This document shows, piece after piece, positions 30,430 to 42,400 of a stretch of DNA of 64,000 nucleotides (positions within the stretch are counted from its first letter, which is position 1; each line of letters opens with the position of its first letter). The position numbers were made by a program, and so were the translations under genes. Location of the stretch: positions 2,356,001-2,420,000 of the forward strand of contig NW_024037374.1 of NCBI RefSeq assembly GCF_015832195.1, in the 5' to 3' direction. Source of the stretch: Motacilla alba alba (Eukaryota > Chordata > Aves > Passeriformes > Motacillidae). The notes under the pieces were generated by a model, which searched no databases, was not told where the DNA came from, and saw nothing but the letters and a program-made list of their open reading frames with translations.

Positions 30430-33400
30430 CTGAACCAGTACAAACCAGTACAAACCAGTATGGACCAGTATGAACCAGTACAAACCAGTATGGACCAGTA
30501 TGGACCAGTATAAACCAGTACAAACCCGTACAAACCAGTATGGACCAGTACAAACCAGTATGGACCAGTACAAACCAGTACAAACCAGTATGGACCAGTA
30601 TGGACCAGTACAAACCAGTATAAACTGCCATAAACCCCTATAAACCAGTATAAACCAGTATAAACCAGTACAAACCAGTACAAACCAGTATAAACCAGTA
30701 TGAACCAGTACAAACCAGTATAAACCAGTATAAACTGCCGTAAACCCCTATAAACCAGTATAAACCAGTATGGACCAGTACAAACCAGTACAAACCAGTA
30801 CAAACCAGTATGAACCAGGAGGAATAAAAAAACCCTACCCAGAAGACTTTTAAGCCCTAAACCAGTACAAACCAGTATAAACCAGTATAAACCAGTAAGC
30901 CCCCAACTCATTCCCAGTCCAAACCAGTAACCCCGGTCCCAAACCAGTACAAACCAGTACAAACCAGTATAAACCAGTAAAAAAAAAATCCACATCTCCC
31001 CCACTTTTAACCCCTTAACTCCCTCCCAGTGCCCCCGAAACCCCTCCCAGTACAAACCAGTACAAACCAGTAACCCCCAGTGCCCTCCCAGTCCAAACCA
31101 GTAACCCCCAGCCCCCAAACCAGTATAAACCAGTACGAACCAGTACAAACCAGTACAAACCAGTAACCCCAAACCCCCGTTTTTAACCCTTTAACCCCCT
31201 CCCAGCGCCCCCAAACTCCATCCCAGTCCCCTCCCAGTCCAAACCAGTAACCCCAGCCCCCAAACCAGTACGAACCAGTACAAACCAGTATAAACCAGTA
31301 TAAACCAGTTACCTTGTTGGCCAGGCTCAGCCCCTCCCCCGCTCCCAGTACGGCCAGCGCGGCCTCGAAGCGGGAACGGACGTCGGCCACGAAGCCGGAG
31401 CGCAGCGGGTCAGCGCCCTGCACCAGTACAAACCAGTATAAACCAGTATAAACCAGTACGGACCAGTATAAACCAGTATAAACCAGTACGGACCAGTACG
31501 GACCAGTATGGACCAGTATGGACCAGTACGGACCAGTACGGACCAGTATAAACCAGTATGGACCAGTACGGACCAGTATGGACCAGTACGGACCAGTACG
31601 GACCAGTATAAACCAGTATGGACCAGTATGGACCAGTACGGACCAGTACGGACCAGTATGGACCAGTATGGACCAGTACGGAAAAGTATAGACCAGTATG
31701 GACCAGTATAAACCAGTATGGACCAGTATGGACCAGTATGGACCAGTATAAACCAGTATGGACCAGTATGGACCAGTATGGACCAGTATAAACCAGTATG
31801 GACCAGTATAAGCCAGTATGAACCAGTATGGACCAGTAAGGACCAGTATGGACCAGTATGGACCAGTATAAACCAGTATGGACCAGTATGGACCAGTATA
31901 AACCAGTATGGACCAGTTTAAACCAGTATGGACCAGTATGGACCAGTACGGACCAGTTTAAACCAGTATGGACCAGTATGGACCAGTACGGACCAGTATA
32001 AACCAGTATGGACCAGTACGGACCAGTACGGACCAGTACAAACCAGTATAAACCAGTTTAAACCAGTATGGACCAGTAACCCCAAAACTGCCTCCAAGGA
32101 GGTTCCCAGTGTCCCCAAACCCCTCCCAGTACAAACCAGTATAAACCAGTAACCCCCCCAAAATCCCTCCCAGTGGTTCCCAAGAGCCCCCAAAGCCATC
32201 CCAGTATGAACCAGTACAAACCAGTATAAACCAGTGTGGACCAGTAACCCCAAAACTGCCTCTTAAAAGCCCCCAAACCCCTCCCAGTATAAACCAGTAA
32301 AAACCAGTAACCCCCAAACCCTTTCCCGCTCAGCCCCGAACCCCTCCCAGCCCAAACCAGTATAAACCAGTATAAACCAGTATAAACCAGTATAAACCAG
32401 TTACCCGCAGGCTCTCCAGGTGCTCCCGGATCTCCCGGGCGCGGCCCCGCGGCTCCAGCGCCGCCAGCAGCAGGGCCAGGGTCAGCAGGCAGCCTGAAAC
32501 CAGTACGGACCAGTATAAACCAGTACGGACCAGTACGGACCAGTACGGACCAGTATGGACCAGTATGGACCAGTATAAACCAGTATGGACCAGTATGGAC
32601 CAGTATGGACCAGTATGGACCAGTGTAAACCAGTATAAACCAGTATAAACCGGTATGGACCAGTATGGACCAGTACGGACCAGTATAAACCAGTATGGAC
32701 CAGTATGGACCAGTATGGACCAGTATAAACCAGTACGGACCAGTATGGACCAGTATAAACCAGTATGGACCAGTATGGACCAGTATGGACCAGTATAGAC
32801 CAGTATAAACCAGTATGGACCAGTATAAACCAGTATGGACCAGTATGGACCAATATAGACCAGTATGGACCAGTATGGACCAGTATAAACCAGTATGGAC
32901 CAGTATGGACCAGTATAAACCAGTATAAACCAGTATGGACCAGTATGGACCAGTATAAACCAGTATGGACCAGTATAAACCAGTATGGACCAGTATGGAC
33001 CAGTATGGACCAGTATAAACCAGTATGGACCAGTATGGACCAGTATAAACCAGTATGGACCAGTATGGACCAGTATAAACCAGTATGGACCAGTATGGAC
33101 CAGTATAAACCAGTATAAACCAGTATGGACCAGTATGGACCAGTATAAACCAGTATGGACCAGTATAAACCAGTATGGACCAGTATGGACCAGTATAAAC
33201 CAGTATAAACCAGTATGGACCAGTATGGACCAGTATAAACCAGTATGGACCAGTATAAACCAGTATGGACCAGTGTGGTATTTTGGGGTATTTTTGGGGT
33301 ATTTTGGGGCAGTTTTGGGGTATTTTTTGGGGTGATTTTGAGGGGTTTTGGGCGTATTTTTGGGGCGATTTTGGGGTGGTTTCGGGGTGGTTTTTGGGGT

Positions 33401-36400
33401 GGTTTTTGGGGTATTTTAGGGGGTATTTTGGGGTAGTTTTGTTGTATTTGGGGGGGTTTTGGGGTGGTTTCGGTGTGGTTTTTGGGGTGTTTTTGGGGGT
33501 ATTTTTGGCATGGTTTTTGGGGGAATTTTGGGGGATTTTGTGGTATTTTGTGGGGTATTTTGGGGTGGTTTCGCTGTGGTTTTTGGGGTGGTTTTTGGGG
33601 AGGTTTTGGGGCGGGTTTTGGGTATTTTGGGGGTGTTTGTTGGAGATATTCTGGGGTATTTTGGGGGTGGTTTTGGGGTATTTGGGGTGGTTTTTGGGGT
33701 GGTTTTGGAGTGTTTTTGGATATTTTGGGGGATTTTTGGGGGATTTTGAGGTGGTCTCGGCGTGGTTTTTGGGGTGTTTTTTGGGGTATTTTCAGGGTAT
33801 TTGGGGGTGTTTTTTTGGGTATTTTGGGGGCATTTGGGGGGATTTTTGGGTATTTTTGGGGGTATTTTTGGGGTGGTTCTCGGGGTCGTTCTTGGGGTGG
33901 ATTCGGGGTGGTTTTTGGGGGATTTTTGGGGTATTTGGGGGGATTTCGGGGTGGGTTTTGGGGTGTTTTTGGGGTGGTTTCGGGGTGGTTTTTGGTGTAT
34001 TCTCAGGGTATTTGGGGGTGTTTTTTGGGGTATTTTTGGAAATTCTAGGGGGATTTTGGGGTATTTTAGGGCTGGTTTTTGGGGCATTTTGGGTTATTTT
34101 CGGGGGTATTTTGGGGTGGTTTTGGGGTGGTTTTTGGGGTGGTTTTTGGGGTATTTTTGGGGTGGTTTTGGGGCTGGTTTTGGGTATTTTGGGGGCGTTT
34201 TTTGGGGATATTCTGGGGTATTTTGGGGGGTATTTTTTGGTTATTCTGGGGGCATTTTCGGGGTGTCTGTTGGGGTATTTTCGGGCGATTTTTGGGTATT
34301 TTGGGAGGTATTTTGGGGTGCTTTCGGTGTGGTTCTTGGGGTGGTTTTTCGGGTATTTTCAGGGGATTTTAGGGTAGTTTTGGGGTATTTTACGGGGGAT
34401 TTTGGGGTGGTTTTTGGGGTGGTTTTGGGGTATTTTCGGGGTATTTTGCGGTAGTTTTGGAGCATTTTGGGGGGGATTTTGGGGTGGTTTCAGTGTGGGT
34501 TTTAAGGAGGATTTGGGGGATTTTGGGGGATTTTTGGGGGAATTTTGGGGTATTATTGGGTTGGTTTTTTCATGTATTTTTGGGGTGACTTTGGGGTATT
34601 TTTTGGCTATTTTGGGGTTTTTGGGGGTGGTTTTGGGGCAATTTTTGGGGTATTTTGGGGGGAATTTTTGTGGTCTTTTTTTGGGTATTTTGGGGTCTTG
34701 TGGGATTGGTTTTGGGGTGGTTTTTGGTGTATTTTGGGGATATTTTTAGGATGGTTTTTTGTGTTGTTTTTAGGGTGACTTTGAGCTATTTCTGGGGTAT
34801 TTTGGGGCATTTTTTAGGGTACTTTAAGGGTGTTCTGGGGGCGTTTCTTGGGGTGTTTTGGGAGTTTTCTGGGATTGGTTTTGGGGTGGCTTTTTGGGGC
34901 ATTTTTTGGGTATTTTGGAATTTATCTGGGATGGGTTTCGGGGCTTTTTTGGAGTATTTTTGGGGTATTTTTAGGGTGACTTTGGGGTATTTTGGGGGTG
35001 TTTTGAGGACATTTCTGGGGGGTATTTTGGGGATTACCTGGGGTTGGTTTCGGGTGCTGTTTGGGGTATTTTGGGGGCGTTTCCGGGGCAGTTTTTGGGG
35101 TGCTTTTGGGTGTTTTTTAGGCTCTCACCGCGGCTCTGGGGCTCGAGCTCCAGCAGCTCCTGGCACATCTGCACCTGATCCTGCAGCACCTGAGCCTCGG
35201 CCACGCCCAGCTCCGGCCTGGGGGCGGGGCCAACAGGTGAGAGAATGCACGAAAGGGGCGGGGCTTGCAAAGAAAGGGGCGTGGCTCACCAGAACAGCTC
35301 CCTCTCCACGATTGGCTCCTGCCACCAAGCCTCGGCCTCACCTGGGAGAAAAGGGCGTGGCCAGGTGAGAAAAGGGCATGGCTAAGAGTGGGCGGGGCCA
35401 GAGTGGGTGTGGCCTCACCTGGCTGCAGCGTCACCTCATGGAGGGCGGAGTCAGGCGCCCAGGTGACCTCCAGGTGGGCAGGGCGCTCGGTGGGCGGGGC
35501 AGGGATGTCGCAGAGCTGATGTCACCCGTCAAGGTGTGCCAGGTGTGGTGGCCACGCCCACCCCGAAGCCACGCCCACCCCGGCCCCACCCTCCTGCCTT
35601 CAGGGGGAGGATACCCAGGTGTGGCTGGGGCGTGGCCGCCCCTCCCCTGAGCGCCACGGCCCGGCCAGGGCAGAGCCGTCCAGGGTTGCTGTCAGCTCTG
35701 GGCACTCTGGGTTCACCTGTAAGGGGAAAAAGCACAAAGTTTTGGGTGTTTTCCCACCAAAAATCGGGAATTTTCAGCTCCAAAATCAGAGGTTTTAGCA
35801 CCAAAATGTTTGGGACATCAGGTCTACCCTATTGAAGTCAATGGGAATGCATGGACACCAGGTCTACCCCATTAAGGTCAATGGAGATGCAGGGTCACCA
35901 GGTCTACCCCATTGAAGTCAATTAGTAATTTGGACACCAGGTCTACCCCATTGAAGTCAATGGGGTAATTTGGACACCAGGTCTACCCCATTGAAGTCAA
36001 TGGAAATGCAGGGACACCAGGTCTACCCCCATTAAAGTCAATGGGGTAATTTGGACACCAGGTCTACCCCATTGAAGTCAATGGAAATGCAGGGACACCA
36101 GGTCTACCCCATTAAAGTCAATGGGAATACACGGACACCAAGTCTACCCCCATGAAAGTCAAAGGGGATTTAGGGACACCAGGTCTACCCCCATTGAAGT
36201 CAATAGGGATTTAAGAACACCGGATCTACCCAATTAAAGTCAATGGGGATAGAGGGACACCAGGTCTACCCCATTAAAGTCAATGGGGATACAGGGACAC
36301 CAGGTCTACCCCCATTGAAGTCAATGGGAATGCATGGACACCAGGTCTGCCCCATTAAAGTCAATAGGAATACACAGACACCAGGTCTACCCCCATGAAA

Positions 36401-39400
36401 GTCAATGGGGATTTAGGGACACCAGGTCTACCCCCATTGAAATCAATGGAGATGCAGGGACACCAGGTCTACCCCCATGAAAGTCAATGGGGATTTAGGG
36501 ACACCAGGTCTACCCCCATTGAAATCAATGGAGATGCAGGGACACCAGGTCTACCCCCATTGAAGTCAATGGAAACTTTGTACACCAGGTCTACCCCATT
36601 AGAGTCAATAGGGATTTAGGGACACCAGGTCTACCCCATTAAAGTCAATGGGGATTTTAGGGACACCAGGTCTACCCCCATAGTTAAATGGGTAACCAGG
36701 TCTACCCAGTCAAAGTAATGGGGGTTCAGGGGGACCAGTTTGGGGGGGGGCTCCCAAGGGTTTTGGATAATACAGGTGATTTTGGGGGGTACCCAGGTCA
36801 TGTTCTGGGGGAATCCAGGTGATTCTGGGGGGGATCCATGTGATTTTTTGGGTAATTCGGGTGATTTTGGGGGTACCTATGCGATGTTTTGTGGGTACCC
36901 AAGTGATTTTGGGGAGATCCAGGTAATGTTTTGGGGGGACCCAGCTGTATCCAGGTAATTTTTTGGGCTTCCCAGGTGATTTTGGGGGGTACCCAGGTGA
37001 TTTTTGGGGTACCCAGGTGTCCTCACTCACCTTGACAGGGCGGGAGAAGATGACGGCCAGCGTCGCGTCCTCACGGTCGATGTGGACACAGATGACCCTC
37101 GGAGGTGGGGGGGCTGTCAGGGGACACCCCAACATTCAGGGGACAGCCCAACATGCAGGGGCACCCCAGAACTCCAGGTGGGAGCCCCAGGGGATGGGAG
37201 GGAAGCCTGAGTTACCTCGGGAGAGGATGCAGCGCAGGTACACCCAGGCGCTTTGGTCCGTGGGGTCGGTGAACACGGCGTTCTGCACCAGCTCCAGCTC
37301 TGGGGAGGCAAAGGGGGCACCCTGAAATCTCAGGGGGCAGAAGGGACACCCCAAAATCTCAGGGGGGCACCCCAAAATCGGAATGAGGGCACCCAGGTGT
37401 GTGGGAAGTCAGGTCTGATCAGTGAAGGTAATGGGAATTGTAGTGACACCAGATCTACCTCATTAAAGTCAATGGGGATACAAGGACACCAGGTCTACCC
37501 CATTAAAAGCAATGGAGAATTTAGGACAACAGGTCTACCCCATTAAACCCAATGGGGATTTCAGGCCAACAGGTCTACCCCAGTAAAGTCAATGGGGATT
37601 TTGGGGACACCAGGTCCCCAAAAGGGACACCAGGACCCCTTTAAAAGCCAAGAGAATTTAGCACACCAGGTCTACCCCCATTTAACCCAATGGGAATTTA
37701 TGGACACCAGGTCTACCCTCATTAAAGTCAATGGGGATGTAGGGACACCAGGTCTACCTCATTGAAACCAATGGAGATTTAGGAACACCAGGTCTACCCC
37801 ATTAAAGTCAATAGGAATGCAGGGACACCAGGTCTACCCCATTAAAGTCAATGGGGATTTGCAGACACCAGGTCTACCCCATTAAAGTCAATGGAGATTC
37901 AGGGACATCAGGTCTACCCCATTGAAACCAATTAGGATTTGGGACACCAGGTCTACCCCATTAAAAGCAAGAGAATTTAGGACAACAGGTCTACCCATTG
38001 ACCCCAGTGGGGATGTTGGGGCCACCAGGTCTACCCCCATAAAAAGAGAGAATTTCCAGACACCAGGTCTACCCCCATTTAACCCAAAGGGAATGTATGG
38101 ACACCAGGTCTACCCCATTGAAACCAATGGGGACGTACAGACACCAGGTCTACCCCATTGAAACCAATGGAGATTTAGGAACACCAGGTCCACCCCATTA
38201 AAGTCAATGGAGATTTTAGGGACACCAGGTCTACCCCATTAAAGTCAATAGGAATGCAGGGACACCAGGTCTACCCCATTAAAGTCAATGGAGATTTACA
38301 GACACCAGGTCTACCCCATTGAAACCAATGGGGATTTGCAGACACCAGGTCTACCCCATTAAAGTCAATGGGGATTTGCAGACACCAGGTCTACCCCATT
38401 AAAGTCAATGGGGATTTGCAGACACCAGGTCTACCCCATGAAAGTCAATGGGGATTTGCAGGCACCAGGTCTACCCCATTAAAGTCAATGGAGATTTGCA
38501 GACACCAGGTCTACCCCATTGAAACCAATGGGGATTTGCAGACACCAGGTCTACCCCATTAAAGTCAATGGGGATTTGCAGACACCAGGTCTACCCCATT
38601 AAAGTCAATGGGGATTTGCAGACACCAGGTCTACCCCATTAAAGTCAATGGGGATTTGCAGACACCAGGTCTACCCCATTAAAGTCAATGGGGATTTGCA
38701 GACACCAGGTCTACCCCATTAAAGTCAATGGAGATGTAGGGACACCAGGTCTACCCCAATGAAAGTCAATGGAGATTTAAGGACACCAGGTCTACCCCAT
38801 TAAAGTTAATAGGGACTTAGGGACACCAGGTCTACCCCATTAAAGTCAATGGAGATTTTAGGGACACCAGGTCTACCCCATTAAAGTCAATAGGAATGCA
38901 GGGACACCAGGTCTACCCCATTAAAGTCAATGGAGATTTTAGGGACACCAGGTCTACCCCATTAAAGTCAATAGGAATGCAGGGACACCAGGTCTACCCC
39001 ATTAAAGTCAATGGAGATTTGCAGACACCAGGTCTACCCCATTGAAACCAATGGGGATTTGCAGACACCAGGTCTACCCCATTAAAGTCAATGGGGATTT
39101 GCAGGCACCAGGTCTACCTGATTAAAGTCAATGGAGATTTTAGGGACACCAGGTCTACCCCATTAAAGTCAATGGGGATTTTAGGGACACCAGGTCTACC
39201 CCATTAAAGTCAATGGGGATTTGCAGACACCAGGTCTACCCCATTAAAGTCAATGGAGATGTAGGGACACCAGGTCTACCCCAATGAAAGTCAATGGAGA
39301 TTTAAGGACACCAGGTCTACCCCATTAAAGTTAATAGGGATTTAGGGACACCAGGTCTACCCCATTAAAGTCAATGGAGGTTTAAGGACATCAGGTCTAC

Positions 39401-42400
39401 CCATTCACCCCAAAGGGGCTTTAGGGACACCAGGTCTACCCACCCACCCACCCCAACCCTCCTTTCCGGGCTCTGCCATAAGTTTTTTGGGATTTGCCAG
39501 GTTTTTAGGGGGAATTTCCCCGGGGAACCTCTCACCTTCCTTCAGCCTCTCGGGGGGCAGCGCCCCGGCCTCGCCCTGCCCGCGGCTCCGGGCGGGCGCC
39601 AGCAGCCGCAGCCGGTGGTGCCAGGCCGAGAAGTTGGAGAAGTCGCGGCTCAGCAGGGCCCCGGCGAAGGCCAGCTCGGCCTCAGGGTCCTGGCCGGCCA
39701 CCAGAGCCCGCCGGTGCTCCCAGGCGTGGACTGGGAGGGCACCAGTACAAACCAGTAAGCACTGGGAGCCGCCCCCGAGCCCCTGAGGGCCGTGGCGGCA
39801 GCTCCCAGTATAAACCAGTAAGAGTTCTGCACCCAAACCCATTCCCAGTATGGTCTAAAGGCTCCCAGGTTTATACTGGGAGGGCACCAGTACAAACCAG
39901 TAAGCACTGGGAGCCGCCCCCGAGCTCCTACAGCCCGTGGCGGCAGCTCCCAGTATAAACCAGTAAGGGTTCATGCGCCCAAACCTATTCCCAGTATGGT
40001 CTAAGGGCTCCCAGGTTTATACTGGGCGGGCACCAGTACAAACCAGTAAGCACTGGGAGCTCCTGAGGGCCGTGGCGGCAGCTCCCAGTATAAACCAGTA
40101 AGGGTTGATGCGCCCAAACCTATTCCCAGTATGGTCTAAGGGCTCCCAGGTTTATACTGGGAGGGCACCAGTACAAACCAGTAAGCACTGGGAGCCCCTG
40201 AGGGCCGTGGCAGCAGCTCCCAGTATAAACCAGTAAGGGTTGATGCGCCCAAACCCATTCCCAGTATGGTCTAAGGGCTCCCAGGTTTATACTGGGAGGG
40301 CACCAGTACAAACCAGTACAAACCAGTACAACCCAGAAGCTGCCGAACCCCCTCCCAGTATAAACCAGTATAACCCGGTAAGCCCTGCACCCCATCCCAG
40401 TATAAACCAGTATAACTCAGTATAAACCAGTAACCCCCGCACACCATCCCAGTATAACCCAGTAGGCACGGCACCAGGTCCTCCCGGCCATCAGGGGGCG
40501 CTCACACACACTCCACATTCCCTCTCCCAGTATAAACCAGTACAAACCAATACAAACCAGTACAAACCAGTGACCCCAGCCCTATCCCAGCAACCCCAAG
40601 ACCCCATCCCAGTATAAACCAGTATAACCCAGTATAATCCAGCACACACACTGCCAAGTCCTCCCGGCCAGCAGGGGGCGCTCACACACGCTCCCACTCC
40701 CTCTCCCAGTACAAACCAGTACAAACCAGTACAAACCAGTGACCCCAGCCCCATCCCAGCACCCCCAGCACCCCATCCCAGTATAAACCAGTATAAACCA
40801 GTATGAACCAGTACTCACAGTTGCGGGGGTCGGCCGCCAGGAGGCGCTCGCACAGCGCCAGGTCCTCCCGGCCAGCAGGGGGCGCCGGGGCGTGGCCCAG
40901 CACCCAGCCCCGGTGGTGCCACGCCCCGTAGGATTTGGGGTTGACGCCCAGGCACTGCCCCACGAACGACAGCTCCGAGGGCACCCTGGAACCAGTACGG
41001 ACCAGTATGAACCAGTATGAACCAGTATAAACCAGTATAAACCAGTAAGGAGCAGTAAAAATGGTAAAAAAGGTAAAAGAACGGGAAAAACCAGTAAAAA
41101 CCAGTAAGAACCAGTAAAAACCAGTGCAAGATAAAGCTTTGGAGGTGATTAGAGACCACTACAGACCAGTATAAACCAGTATGGACCAGTATAAACCAGT
41201 ATGGACCAGTATAAGTGGTAAAAACCAGTAAAAACCAGTAAAAACCAGTATGAACCAGTATGAACCAGTATAAGGCCAACTGGTAGGGACCACTGTAGAC
41301 CAGTCCAAACCAGTATGGACCAGTATAAACCAGTATGGACCAGTTTAAGTGGCTAAAACCAGTAAAAACCAGTAAAAACCAATAAAAACCAGTATGAACC
41401 AGTAAAAACCAGTATAAACCAGTATGAACCAGTATAAACCAGTATGAACCAGTAAAAACCAGTATAAACCAGTATGAACCAGTATAAGGCCAACTGGTAG
41501 GGACCATTACAGACCAGTCCAAACCAGTATGGACCAGTATAAGTGGTAAAAACCAGTAAGAACCAGTAAGAACCAGTAAGAACCAGTAAGAACCAGTATG
41601 AACCAGTATAAACCAGTACAACCCAGTAACCCCAAACTCCCTTTTAACCCTTTCCTCCCCCTTCCAGAGCCCTCCCAGTGCCCTCCCGGTCCAAACCGGC
41701 GCCCTCCCGGTCCAAACCAGTATAAACCAGTAAAAACCAGTATAAACCAGTATAAACCAGTACAAACCAGTCCCCTCCCAGCGCTCCCAGGGCCCGGCGG
41801 CGCAGGTTCCAGCAGGTGCCCACGTCGGGATTGGCCGCCAGCACCGCGCCCGTCAGCGACAGCACCTGGGCGGGCGGCGCCCCCTGCTGGACGGGAGGAC
41901 ACCAGTATAAACCAGTATAAACCAGTATAAACCAGTATAAACCAGTATAAACCAGTATAGACCAGTATAAACCAGTCTGGACCAGTATAAACCAGTAAAT
42001 CCCAGTTCCAGTCGGGGGGAGCGCCTGGGCGGGCGGCGCCCCCTGCTGGACGGGAGGACACCAGTTCAGACCAGTATAAACCAGTATAAACCAGTATGGA
42101 CCAGTAAACCCCAATCCCCTCCCAGTCCCTCCCAGTATAAACCAGTAACCCCCCCCCAGTTCCCTCCCAGTTCAAACCAGTTCAAACCAGTTCATCCCAG
42201 TTCCCTCCCAGTTCATCCCAGTTCCCTCCCAGTCCCTCCCAGTTCAAACCAGTGACCTCCCAGTATAAACCAGTATGGCCCAGACGCCTCCCAGTTCCCT
42301 CCCAGTACAAAACCAGTAACTCCCAGTCCCTCCCAGTATAAACCAGTTCCCTCCCAGTCCATCCCAGTATAAACCAGTTCCCTCCCAGTGCCTCCCAGTA

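Noticed and set aside
29342..33335. Long YWFILVYTG (minus) and DQYKPVWTS (+) ORFs
   Set aside because: Direct translations of the decamer array, extending through N runs and across real exons in the wrong frame.
33265..35368. ORFs of Gly/Phe/Trp-rich or Pro/Lys-rich peptide
   Set aside because: Artefact of the TTTTGGGG array; no domain, start context or conservation.
35818..39440. CRISPR-like appearance of evenly spaced repeats
   Set aside because: Units are contiguous 40-bp tandem copies with no unique spacers, in a vertebrate intron.
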